Below are positions 8,924-16,209 of a stretch of 64,000 bases of DNA, piece after piece. Numbering within the stretch: the first letter of the stretch is position 1; the number at the start of each line of letters is the position of its first letter. Position numbers and translations under genes: made by a program. The stretch is from Saprospiraceae bacterium (GTDB taxonomy: Bacteria > Bacteroidota > Bacteroidia > Chitinophagales > Saprospiraceae), in the NCBI GenBank assembly GCA_016714895.1, contig JADKBV010000004.1, forward strand, positions 1 through 64,000, read 5' to 3'. Below the pieces are notes generated by a model. It made no database searches and was not told the DNA's origin. It worked only from the letters and a program-made list of their open reading frames with translations.

Positions 8924-9937
8924 CTACTTTACAATACCAATCATTGGACCAAACATACCTCCATTCTGTCGCCGACCCAATTCTGGAATAAATGCTTCAG
9001 AAATTGCCCCGTCCAAATATAAAGCATTCTTACATTTTAAATTATATTTAAAAAATGAAGAAAAGTCATAAAAATTAACTTTTTCATTAGAAATAACAAA
9101 AACAATATTCCCTTTTTCATTAATTCCAACGCCACTACGAATATTTGTATTTTCAGAACCCTCCTTAAAATTTGGGTTTATTTTGCCATCTACAACAACC
9201 ATTGGTCCAGATTGTGTAGCATACTTAAATGAATTTAACAATTCCTGTTCTATGTTACTTGTGCTTAATATTCCAGCCTCCTCACAGGTATCTAAATAAA
9301 ACACACCATTAGGTTGTATATAAAAATTACCGTATAAACCTGTTCTTGTATCGAGTGTTGTTCTAATTTTTCTATTTTCAACATATAAACCTTGAGGTTG
9401 ATGTTCACTCGTATACATTCCTGCATTTGTAGCAAAAACTAATAATTTGTGTTCAGACTTTAACATGGAAGACAAATTTGACAAACTGAAAATATTTTTC
9501 CCTGCCGAATCATTCAGATAAAAATGAATCTTTCCGAAATTTGAACTAATAACTTCATAACAATCAAAAGAAGTATTTTTGAATTTTTCTTTAAATGCTC
9601 TGTTTCCACTAATCCCGTATTCCGATGCTAAAAATTGGTTAATATTAGATAGTTTTAATTTGTTTATTTCAATTTCAATTTTTAAATCTTTAATTTTTTG
9701 CTCCAATTGCAAAGCGATTTGATGATACTTTTCTATTGTATCATAAATACCGTCATTTTTAACATTTAAAGATTTTTTATTAATTACAGGTAATGAATCT
9801 ATTAGGATATCTTTATCAATTTGATCCTGTGAAAAATGATACCCTTCATCAATTGTTACAAATATACAATTAAAACAAATGAGTAAAAAGCTTGAAATCA
9901 GATAATGGAACTTATATTTAGAGTTTATAAAAAACAT
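8924..9937 (-). CDS. Phosphodiester glycosidase family (NAGPA/DUF2233) exoprotein
   Basis: The family includes the human uncovering enzyme that removes GlcNAc from phosphodiester-linked sugars; bacterial members are largely uncharacterised. Signature segments appear in order: VFATNAGMY, PQGLYVE, SGPMVVVDG, NIRSGVGINEKGNIVFVIS and LYLDGAISEAF. An N-terminal hydrophobic segment (YLISSFLLICFNCIFV) points to export or anchoring. A coiled stretch (YHQIALQLEQKIKDLKIEIE) precedes the catalytic domain. It is inside the same-strand cluster, 74 bases after the next upstream gene. Family call is confident; the substrate is unknown. Confidence 0.85.
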   Translation of the reverse strand: MFFINSKYKFHYLISSFLLICFNCIFVTIDEGYHFSQDQIDKDILIDSLPVINKKSLNVKNDGIYDTIEKYHQIALQLEQKIKDLKIEIEINKLKLSNINQFLASEYGISGNRAFKEKFKNTSFDCYEVISSNFGKIHFYLNDSAGKNIFSLSNLSSMLKSEHKLLVFATNAGMYTSEHQPQGLYVENRKIRTTLDTRTGLYGNFYIQPNGVFYLDTCEEAGILSTSNIEQELLNSFKYATQSGPMVVVDGKINPNFKEGSENTNIRSGVGINEKGNIVFVISNEKVNFYDFSSFFKYNLKCKNALYLDGAISEAFIPELGRRQNGGMFGPMIGIVK

Positions 9938-10011
9938 TATTTTACTGGTTAATTTTATATAAAATCAATATCTGCTATAAATTTCATTGAGTATCACAAT
10001 TAGTTCAGTCA

Positions 10012-10899
10012 TTATTCGTAATAATAAACTAATAGATTATGAGCCTTACTTATAGGCAAACTAGACTCATCTTCTTTTATTCCGCTAAATCTGGCACCAT
10101 TGGGATTCAAAACTCCAAAAACATTTTGAGCTCCCGTATCAAGATTAATCATAAACGAAACATTCAAACCTAATACTTCTCTTGAAAAATTGAAACATTT
10201 TAATGCCCCTTCTCTCAGAAAAACATCACTTCGACTATTAATAATTAAATGTTTTAATCTATTATTTGAATCTTTCCCAACAATTAAAAAACGTCTCAAT
10301 CTTTTGCCAGCATTTGGCGAATGCGTATCAGCATTGGCAGGCAATAGGAATTGAGCGTCATGTGCTAAAAGGTGAGTTTGAAAAACTGTTGCAGATTCAG
10401 ACCTGCACCATTCATAAAAAATCTGTCTGTCAAAAGAATTATTTCGAATATCTAAGGCTCTGTCAGGAGCATTACCCCCTTGTAATCTGAGATTTCCCTT
10501 TCTTAAATCAGAAACAACAACACCACCACTAGCATATATTATAACAAGTGCGTCAAATCTGTCCTTTGGAATATTCCGCTCAATAATAGTACCATTAACA
10601 ATTGTTAAATTTTCAACCCGATCAAAATTTCCAGTCAAATATCCGGCAGCAGCATAGCAGATGATCCCATTATTTTTGGCAAAACTATTGTAATCAGACT
10701 CAACAGAAGTATAATTCCTTGCAAAGTATTTGGTTTTTATTCTGTTTCCTTCACGTTTCATAATGACATAGTCATAGTTATCTCCTCTATACGGCTGATT
10801 AGTAAAAATATCAATCATATTTTTATCATACGCCTGACCATAAGTAAATAAATTTGAATTTAAAAAAACTATTAAAAATAAAATACTAATTTTTGGCAT
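10012..10899 (-). CDS. Exported protein, divergent phosphodiester glycosidase-like fold
   Basis: The chosen start, MPKISILFLIVFLN, gives a clean signal peptide ending in TYGQ; an ATG 27 bases upstream is also open. The body has segments reminiscent of the NAGPA/DUF2233 fold: CYAAAGYLTG in the place of NAGYF/NAGMY, IVNGTII, a hydrophobic ALVIIYASGGVVVSD strand and FMINLDTGAQNVFG in the place of the usual LDGGGS motif. Those key motifs are altered, so it may be a diverged paralogue of the adjacent gene or only a structural relative. It overlaps the end of the upstream membrane-protein gene by 14 bases, suggesting translational coupling. Confidence 0.6.
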   Translation of the reverse strand: MPKISILFLIVFLNSNLFTYGQAYDKNMIDIFTNQPYRGDNYDYVIMKREGNRIKTKYFARNYTSVESDYNSFAKNNGIICYAAAGYLTGNFDRVENLTIVNGTIIERNIPKDRFDALVIIYASGGVVVSDLRKGNLRLQGGNAPDRALDIRNNSFDRQIFYEWCRSESATVFQTHLLAHDAQFLLPANADTHSPNAGKRLRRFLIVGKDSNNRLKHLIINSRSDVFLREGALKCFNFSREVLGLNVSFMINLDTGAQNVFGVLNPNGARFSGIKEDESSLPISKAHNLLVYYYE

Positions 10900-11695
10900 G
10901 ATATATATTTTTAAATTTATAAACAATTTTCATGAATAAAAAGTAATAAGCTAAAAATGTAATTAAGGTAAAAATACATATTACTACAAGTCCCGCCATT
11001 CCAAAAACAAGATAAAAGCGACCTACTATATAACTATATCTTGAATTTTCAACATTATATAAGACTTTTTCTAACCAAGACATATCACTATTTGGACTAT
11101 AACCATTAGTTTCACATAACTTTGAAAGTGATTTATATCTTATCGTGAATTTTTGATCAGGCAATCTTTTTACAATTTCTTCCAAACTTTTTACAATTTC
11201 TAACATCCAGTAATCATAAATGGCATTATATAAAAATGATTTATTCCCATCATTTATTTTTGCTAAAAATTTAAACTGGCTTGTCCAATTATAACAATAA
11301 AATAAAGTATCTAATGAAACTGCTTTAAACGATTTAATTTTTAAATGATTATTGGTTTCAGTAAGGATTAAAGAATATTTATATAGTGCATTATCAGCAT
11401 CATCTTTATAATATTTCATTAAACTATCCGTGATTTCATCTAACTGATTTATATCTGTAAAAAAGAAAGGATCATTAGATAAAGTCTTAATTTCACTAAT
11501 AACTTCATCATTATTTTTTAAACTATTACGGAGAAAAACACTATCAATATTATATTTCTTTGGAACTACAGAATTTACATCAAAGATTGGTTCAAATTCT
11601 GTTAATGTATTGCCGACATAAAATGGCTTTAACAAAAAACCAAAACATAAGATTAATATAAAACATAAAATAAAAACTGCACTATTTTTCATCAA
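10886..11695 (-). CDS. Membrane protein of unknown function with two TM helices
   Basis: Not recognised. An N-terminal TM segment (AVFILCFILILCFGFLL) is followed by about 190 polar residues with Asp/Lys-rich helices, then a long hydrophobic C-terminal segment (LVFGMAGLVVICIFTLI, then FLAYYFLFMKIVYKF). The middle part would therefore lie outside the cytoplasm. It is first of the very AT-rich genes in the minus-strand cluster and overlaps the following gene, so the two are probably co-translated. Confidence 0.6.
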   Translation of the reverse strand: MMKNSAVFILCFILILCFGFLLKPFYVGNTLTEFEPIFDVNSVVPKKYNIDSVFLRNSLKNNDEVISEIKTLSNDPFFFTDINQLDEITDSLMKYYKDDADNALYKYSLILTETNNHLKIKSFKAVSLDTLFYCYNWTSQFKFLAKINDGNKSFLYNAIYDYWMLEIVKSLEEIVKRLPDQKFTIRYKSLSKLCETNGYSPNSDMSWLEKVLYNVENSRYSYIVGRFYLVFGMAGLVVICIFTLITFLAYYFLFMKIVYKFKNIYHAKN

Positions 11696-11724
11696 TTTAC
11701 AAATATTAAAATACTTCTATTCAC

Positions 11725-12549
11725 TCACTCTACCCCCACTTCCACCCCCAAATGATCACTCAAACTATCTCTTTTCCAAGCCACTTCGTGGCAATTTAGG
11801 ATGAAATCTAGGACTTTGGGGCGGGTGATGGTAAAGTCGGTACATTTATAATATATATTGTCCTCGGCACTGCTGAGGTATTGTCCATCTTTGCAGGTTT
11901 TTTTAAGAGAAGTTTTTTGACCGTTCAGGGAGTGACTGAATCCAAGGGATTTAAGGTTGTTAAAACCTGAATCGTTGACTTCAAGATTAAAATCTCCTGC
12001 CCATATTAGGTTGGACAGGTTTTGGTTTTGGATCCAACGGGTAATGGCGTTTATTTCCAATCTTTCCGGATAGGTATTATCATGGGTGCATGCATGATAA
12101 TTGAGGATATTGAGCACTTTGCCATCCACTTTAAACTGTATGAGATAGGGTTCTCGTTCCACTAAGTCAGAAAGATCACTCAACAACTTCGGTCCGCCAC
12201 CTGTGATGGTCACTTTGGAAGGTTTCCAGAGGAAGGCATATCGTTCTCTTTTTTGAGCCGATGAACTTTGAGTCGGATCACTCACCCTGTAGTCCCATGC
12301 ACTGCCTTTTCTGTTTAATGTTTCCACCAATCTCCCTACTGCCTGTGCTCCACCGGGATGTTTGGCGACTACCTCCTGGATGGCGACGATGTCAGCATGT
12401 TTGACGTAATCAGCTATGGCGTCTATCTCGGCGTCATCACGTGACTGACCAAAATCTTTTATATTCCAAGAAATGAGGGTAATGGTTTTTGCTGCCTGAG
12501 TAGTCGTCAAAAGCAGTAATATACATAATATGTGCACCAATTTTATCAT
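11725..12549 (-). CDS. Secreted endonuclease/exonuclease/phosphatase family protein
   Basis: A signal peptide (MIKLVHILCILLLLTTTQA) precedes a complete EEP (DNase I-like) domain. Visible motifs in order are SWNIKDFG, IQEV (metal-binding Glu), YAFLWKP, LNYHACTHD (catalytic His region), WAGDFNLE (Asp/Asn) and the terminal SDHLGVEV. These fit an extracellular DNase or related phosphoesterase; which one cannot be told from sequence. It lies 29 bases upstream of the AT-rich cluster on the same strand, but its base composition is less AT-rich, so it may not belong to the same acquisition. A -7 box is present at 12637-12644. Confidence 0.88.
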   Translation of the reverse strand: MIKLVHILCILLLLTTTQAAKTITLISWNIKDFGQSRDDAEIDAIADYVKHADIVAIQEVVAKHPGGAQAVGRLVETLNRKGSAWDYRVSDPTQSSSAQKRERYAFLWKPSKVTITGGGPKLLSDLSDLVEREPYLIQFKVDGKVLNILNYHACTHDNTYPERLEINAITRWIQNQNLSNLIWAGDFNLEVNDSGFNNLKSLGFSHSLNGQKTSLKKTCKDGQYLSSAEDNIYYKCTDFTITRPKVLDFILNCHEVAWKRDSLSDHLGVEVGVE

Positions 12550-12636
12550 AGAATTTTGGGATTTAGGTGTCTATAACATGGTTTGGGTTGTAAATACTAT
12601 TAAATGAAACAACAGCGTTGTGACTGCTTATCAGGC

Positions 12637-12644
12637 CAAAATTA
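12637..12644 (-). promoter_or_regulatory. Candidate -7 box for the EEP gene
   Basis: The minus strand reads TAATTTTG (TAnnTTTG), 88 bases before the ATG. No -33 box was seen, so support is modest. Confidence 0.35.
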
Positions 12645-12732
12645 ACATTTCATTTGGAATTGAAAAACATTTTTGGTATTATTTTTATAAAAAGTTTTTT
12701 TTTGGTGACTATTTGAAGAGTTGAGTTATTTG

Positions 12733-12792
12733 AAGAGTTGTTAGATTTGTTTTATTTGTAAGATTTGTAAAATCTGTATCGATGCGGCGCAC
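12733..12792 (+). repeat. 9-bp periodic NNNATTTGT array plus GC-rich box, copy A
   Basis: Five successive 9-mers (12733-12777) of the form NNNATTTGT run into ATCGATGCGGCGCAC (12778-12792). The same structure, longer, ends at 15376. The two copies have the same orientation and flank the 42-bp array and DUF6261 gene. Confidence 0.7.
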
Positions 12793-13296
12793 AACATCCC
12801 ACAAAACCAAGTCTATCCATGCCAAAGGGTCTTTTGTTGCCAAAAGAATGGTTCTTTGGCAAGTCTTAGGCATTTATTTTTTTGTTGGAATGTCTATATT
12901 TTTTCCGGAGGTGCTTTTAATAACATTCATCGCCTCCAGGCCGGCGGGGCTTTTACTTTTGTTCTCGTCTTATTGGACGAGACCACAAAAGTAAACAAAA
13001 GGGCTAGGCTCAAAAAAGGTGATTGCGCACTTTGACAGAATATGCCGCAAGAAAGAATTATGCAAGAGCATTTGTCGTAGCCCGCTTAGCGGTTCCCTCA
13101 CTTGGAAACCACGCATGGGTTTCCACTTTTTTTCAAAAAGATCGCTCGGTCACACTGGTTTTGAGCCGGATTTGTCGTACAAAGGAGAGTGGTCAAAAAC
13201 CGAAATATTTTAATTGTGTTCCTCCGCCTCAAGCCTCCGGGGCTTTTACTTTTCCCATCTCTGGATTTGAAAGCCTAAATATCTACCTCAGTATTA
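12793..13296. other. Gene-free segment with degenerate repeat-like sequence
   Basis: No convincing gene. Open frames at 12782-12994 and 13019-13463 are short, overlap in different frames and have no family signature. Two related stretches ending in GGGGCTTTTACTTTT occur near 12937-12960 and 13230-13255. The composition suggests an old dispersed repeat. Confidence 0.5.
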
Positions 13297-13842
13297 TTTT
13301 CATTTTAGTTGAACCCATATGTTCGTATTCAAGGATTCATTTCGTTTCATTTGAACACATAGGTACGTGCACAAGGATTCATTTCGTTTCAGTTGAAAAT
13401 AAAAGTGCGTGCTTTAGGATTCATTTCATTTCATTTGAAGACAAAAGTACGTACCGAAGTTAACTTTTCGTTTCAGTTGAAGACAAAAGTACGTACCGAA
13501 GTTAACTTTTTTTTTCAGTTGGACACTTAAGTACGTGTTCATAGATCCATTTTATTTCAGTTAGACATATAAGTACATGTTCATTGATCCATTTTATTTC
13601 AGTTGAAGACTTAAGTACATGTTCATTGCTTCATTTCATTTCAGTTGGACACTTAAGTACGTGTTCATTGATCCATTTCATTTCAGTTGGACACTTAAGT
13701 ACGTGTTCATTGATCCATTTCATTTCAGTTGGACACTTAAGTACATGTTCATTGCTTCATTTCATTTCATTTGGACATACAAGTACGTACCTGTTGATTA
13801 ATTTCATTTGATTTGAAGACATAAACACGTGCATGTGGACAC
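13297..13842. repeat. Tandem array of 13 units of 42 bp
   Basis: Thirteen uninterrupted units of exactly 42 bp run from 13297 to 13842. Units 9 and 10 (13633-13716) are identical; outer units are more diverged. Each carries a TTTCAGTTG-like part and a core such as ACTTAAGTACGTGTTCAT, rich in short palindromes (CTTAAG, TACGTA). Units 4 and 5 contain in-frame taa, so the 14-residue periodic translation is broken and the array is not a protein. It is not a CRISPR: the repeats are contiguous with no spacers. Confidence 0.9.
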
Positions 13843-13930
13843 AAATCATGTTGTCGGTTATTAAAAAATAAAAAAACATGGGCATTTATTATACTCAAAG
13901 TTAAAATTTTCTTAAAGTCATTACAAACTC

Positions 13931-13961
13931 TTGACGGATATTATTTTCCACTTTACCTTTG
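13931..13961 (+). promoter_or_regulatory. Well-formed Bacteroidota promoter
   Basis: TTG at 13931-13933, a 20-base spacer and TACCTTTG at 13954-13961 match the -33/-7 pattern well. Transcription would start near 13968, towards the DUF6261 gene at 14374. Confidence 0.55.
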
Positions 13962-14051
13962 TGTCGTAATCATTTTCAAAGATGGTCTACTTAAAAAAAA
14001 CAACTATTTTAAAATTGATTACAGAAAAAAAATTCAAAGGAATTTTACTGA

Positions 14052-14336
14052 GATAATAGCTATTCGTTTCTTTATTACAAGTCTGTTTTTTTGTTGCCGG
14101 TCCTGACCGGAATGGTTTTCGGATGATCCATCAGTAAGCACAACACAAATTCAAAAGATGCCGCCTTATCGGATCTGTTTATTGACCAGCCAATATGCTG
14201 TATTGCTTCTGTTTTTATCTGCACTCCTCCACAACAAATTATTGATATTACATACACGGTTTTTGGGATTATTTTACCCTTAACCCTCAGATACCTGTAT
14301 CAAACTATCTCAGACGACTACTTTGGATTTATGTGA
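14052..14336 (+). other. Possible decayed short reading frame or long leader upstream of DUF6261
   Basis: One frame is open from 14052 to 14336 except for a single TGA at 14124. It would read LLPVLTGMVFG, then after the stop a Cys- and Ile-rich segment. A separate 24-codon frame starts at the ATG at 13982. No family is recognised and the opposite strand is also open here, so chance is a real alternative. Confidence 0.2.
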
Positions 14337-14373
14337 AAATTTTTATTTTTTAACAATTAAAATCATTATTATC

Positions 14374-14529
14374 ATGATTAAGTTATCTATTACAAAACTG
14401 AGAGAACTCTCCACCCTGGAATTGGTATCACTTACCAATGACTTGAGCCGGATTTTTAGAACGTTTGGCTCCCTGCCACCTAAGATTGTTGAATGTCTGG
14501 ACGCGCTTTTACCGCAAGTATTGAACTGA
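14374..14529 (+). pseudogene. DUF6261 protein, N-terminal fragment (frameshifted)
   Basis: MIKLSITKLRELSTLELVSL is the typical opening of DUF6261, a Bacteroidota family of unknown function, but the frame ends at 14529 after LLPQVLN. The rest of the family continues in another frame from 14493. Rejoining requires a -1 change around 14500-14525, for example one lost base. An ATG further upstream at 14323 is also in frame but starts before the conserved opening. Confidence 0.6.
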
Positions 14530-15170
14530 AAGAAGTTTCAGTCAATGGTAAAGGAAAAGCATCCACCGGTAAAGTTCGGTTTTTGAACGCTCAAAGAATC
14601 CGGGTATTTCGTTCTATCAAAAACCTGTTTAAGTCTCTTGAAAAAAGTTCGGACACAGCCCTTGTTGAAATGGCCACCATGCTTTCTTCCCATTTTGACC
14701 AACACAAAAACAAAATGGAAGGAGGTTCTTACAAGGACAAAACCACCGCAATTAATAAGATTCTGGAAGAATGGACCACCGATCCAAAACTTGCCGAAGC
14801 CTGCAAAGTTGTCTTTTTGCGAAACGAAAAGGAAGATTTGGCAAAGTGGAACAAAGAGTTTGAGGAACATTATTTTGAAAATGCGCAAACCAACTCCAGG
14901 AAAAAAAATGTGTCGGTCAAAAAAGAAAATGTTGTGATGGCTTTCGACAAACTTCAGAAGATGACGGAATCTTTTTATAATGTTTCTGACGACACGACTA
15001 TGTATGAAGAAATCAATCAAAAATCAGCAAAACTGATAGAAAAGTACTTTTTTCCTGTAGCTATCAGAAAAGCAGCGAGAAAATCCAAATCTGAATTGGT
15101 TCCTGCTGCCACTACCGTCGCAGAAAACAATACTGCCACTACTGACGTCGTAAAAGACTCGGAAGAATAA
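14493..15170 (+). CDS. DUF6261 protein, main part
   Basis: This 225-aa frame carries most of the DUF6261 family: a helical region with RIRVFRSIKNLF and SLEKSSDTALVEMA, MLSSHFDQHKNKM, then FDKLQKMTESFYNV and a C-terminal IEKYFFPVAIRKAARKSK segment. The first residues to about ASIEL are probably read from the wrong frame, because the family N-terminus lies in the overlapping frame at 14374-14529. Function is unknown. The gene stands alone between repeat arrays and ends with a strong terminator at 15207. The Ala/Thr-rich tail after 205 looks disordered. Confidence 0.7.
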   Translation: MSGRAFTASIELKEVSVNGKGKASTGKVRFLNAQRIRVFRSIKNLFKSLEKSSDTALVEMATMLSSHFDQHKNKMEGGSYKDKTTAINKILEEWTTDPKLAEACKVVFLRNEKEDLAKWNKEFEEHYFENAQTNSRKKNVSVKKENVVMAFDKLQKMTESFYNVSDDTTMYEEINQKSAKLIEKYFFPVAIRKAARKSKSELVPAATTVAENNTATTDVVKDSEE

Positions 15171-15206
15171 GAAGAACATAGTAGTTTAGAATGCTTTCAT
15201 TTTAAG

Positions 15207-15237
15207 GGCCCCTGATGGTAAGTCGGGGGCCTTTTTT
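15207..15237 (+). terminator. Rho-independent terminator after DUF6261
   Basis: A 9-bp GC-rich stem (15207-15215 with 15223-15231, one G-U pair), a 7-base loop and six T (15232-15237) lie 36 bases after the stop codon. Confidence 0.85.
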
Positions 15238-15245
15238 GTTGTTGT

Positions 15246-15376
15246 AGGATTTGTGGGAATTGTTTGATTTGTGGGATTTGTTTGAATTGTTTGATTTGTT
15301 ATAATTGTTGGATTTGTTATAATTGTTTTATTTGTGGTAATTGTAAGATTTGTCGATTTGTATCGACGCGGCGCGC
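15246..15376 (+). repeat. 9-bp periodic (A/T)TTGT array plus GC-rich box, copy B
   Basis: Twelve consecutive 9-mers of the form NNN-A-(T/A)-TTGT occupy 15246-15353, followed by an 8-mer and ATCGACGCGGCGCGC (15362-15376). The end corresponds to copy A at 12733-12792. Confidence 0.75.
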
Positions 15377-15513
15377 GAGGGGGTTGACATCATCGGCCAT
15401 AATCGCCCGGGTTTTACCCCGTCCCTCAAGGGAGCCCCGGACGATGATGGCCTCGGATTGCCCAAACCACTGAAATCTCATTACTGGAATCCATTTTCTC
15501 TGGCTCCCATTCA

Positions 15514-15634
15514 GGTTGGGGTAAAACAGAGAAAATGAACGAAAATAATTGGACAATATTTTAAGACATCAGGGCTAACGCCCCTCAAATTATCGTTTCG
15601 GAATGATTCTACTAAGATAACAGGGCTACGCCCC
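15514..15634. repeat. About 120-bp dispersed repeat, copy 1
   Basis: It matches 15812-15930 with scattered substitutions. Shared pieces include TTGGGGTAAA, ATGAACGAAAATAATTGGAC, AGACATCAGGGCTAA and AAGATAACAGGGCTA. It includes short GGGC-N4-GCCC palindromes. Short minus-strand frames starting MSNYFRSF in both copies are by-products of the repeat. Confidence 0.8.
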
Positions 15635-15751
15635 TATCCAAGATAACAATAAAATCTCTAAAAATCAACCACAAAATCCAGACCCCGTGCGTAATCTACA
15701 GTAACTTTTATAATTTTTCACCCGCGAGCCGTAGTTCGCGGTTCCTTCCCT

Positions 15752-15781
15752 ATTTTGAGCCCTTGTGGGTGGGCTCAAAAT
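15752..15781. repeat. 11-bp perfect inverted repeat
   Basis: Arms at 15752-15762 and 15771-15781 are exact reverse complements around an 8-base loop. It lies between the two 120-bp repeats and would form a stable hairpin on either strand; there is no T-run. Confidence 0.6.
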
Positions 15782-15811
15782 TGCTGCGCAACGGTCAGTC
15801 ACCAATTCAGG

Positions 15812-15930
15812 GTTTGGGGTAAACGACAAAAATGAACGAAAATAATTGGACAATATTCAAAGACATCAGGGCTAAGCCCATCAAATTATCGTTTTTTGAT
15901 CATTCTATTAAGATAACAGGGCTAACGCCC
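15812..15930. repeat. About 120-bp dispersed repeat, copy 2
   Basis: This is the direct-orientation partner of 15514-15634, about 300 bp downstream. The two ends with GGGCTAACGCCC-type palindromes are conserved, while the middle carries several substitutions. Confidence 0.8.
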
Positions 15931-15987
15931 GTTTTTTAATGGACGATGTGATAAATTGATTATTTGATAAAGTTGGGGCGACACAAG

Positions 15988-16057
15988 ACCCTACGAGCTT
16001 ACCTCAACGAGCTACGAACCCACCCCTACGAGCTACGAACTTACCCCTCCGAGCTAA
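15988..16057. repeat. Short tandem array of about 21 bp units
   Basis: Two full 21-bp units and two partial ones share CGAGCTACGAAC. They end 26 bases before the -7 box of the S46 peptidase gene, so they may lie in its upstream control region. Confidence 0.65.
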
Positions 16058-16082
16058 CCTTTCCCAACTAATTTTTTTTTCC

Positions 16083-16090
16083 TACCTTTG
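16083..16090 (+). promoter_or_regulatory. -7 box for the S46 peptidase gene
   Basis: TACCTTTG (TAnnTTTG) lies 34 bases before the ATG at 16124. A -33 TTG is not obvious. Confidence 0.5.
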
Positions 16091-16209
16091 TACTCATTTT
16101 TTGAATATCTAAAATCACAGGTTATGGTTTTTTATTCCGGTCTGAAACGTTATTTATTGGTTTTTACCCTTCTGCTCTCCGTTTCAACCTTACCTTTGCA
16201 GGGGAAGGA

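Noticed and set aside
12782..12994. Short hydrophobic frame after the first 9-bp array
   Set aside because: It starts inside the GC-rich box of the repeat, has no family match I know and overlaps other equally open frames.
13023..13811. Frames reading a 14-residue periodic protein (HFISVGHLSTCSLI-like)
   Set aside because: The frame is interrupted by stops in units 4-5, has no start region with a signal or domain, and follows simply from 42 being a multiple of 3.
13297..13842. Possible CRISPR array
   Set aside because: The 42-bp units are contiguous with no spacers, and no cas gene is present.
14075..14257. 60-codon minus-strand frame
   Set aside because: No signature, no promoter, and it lies opposite another open frame in a decayed region.
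15317..15853. Two minus-strand frames starting MSNYFRSF
   Set aside because: Both begin inside the copies of the 120-bp repeat and then diverge; they are by-products of that repeat, not genes.
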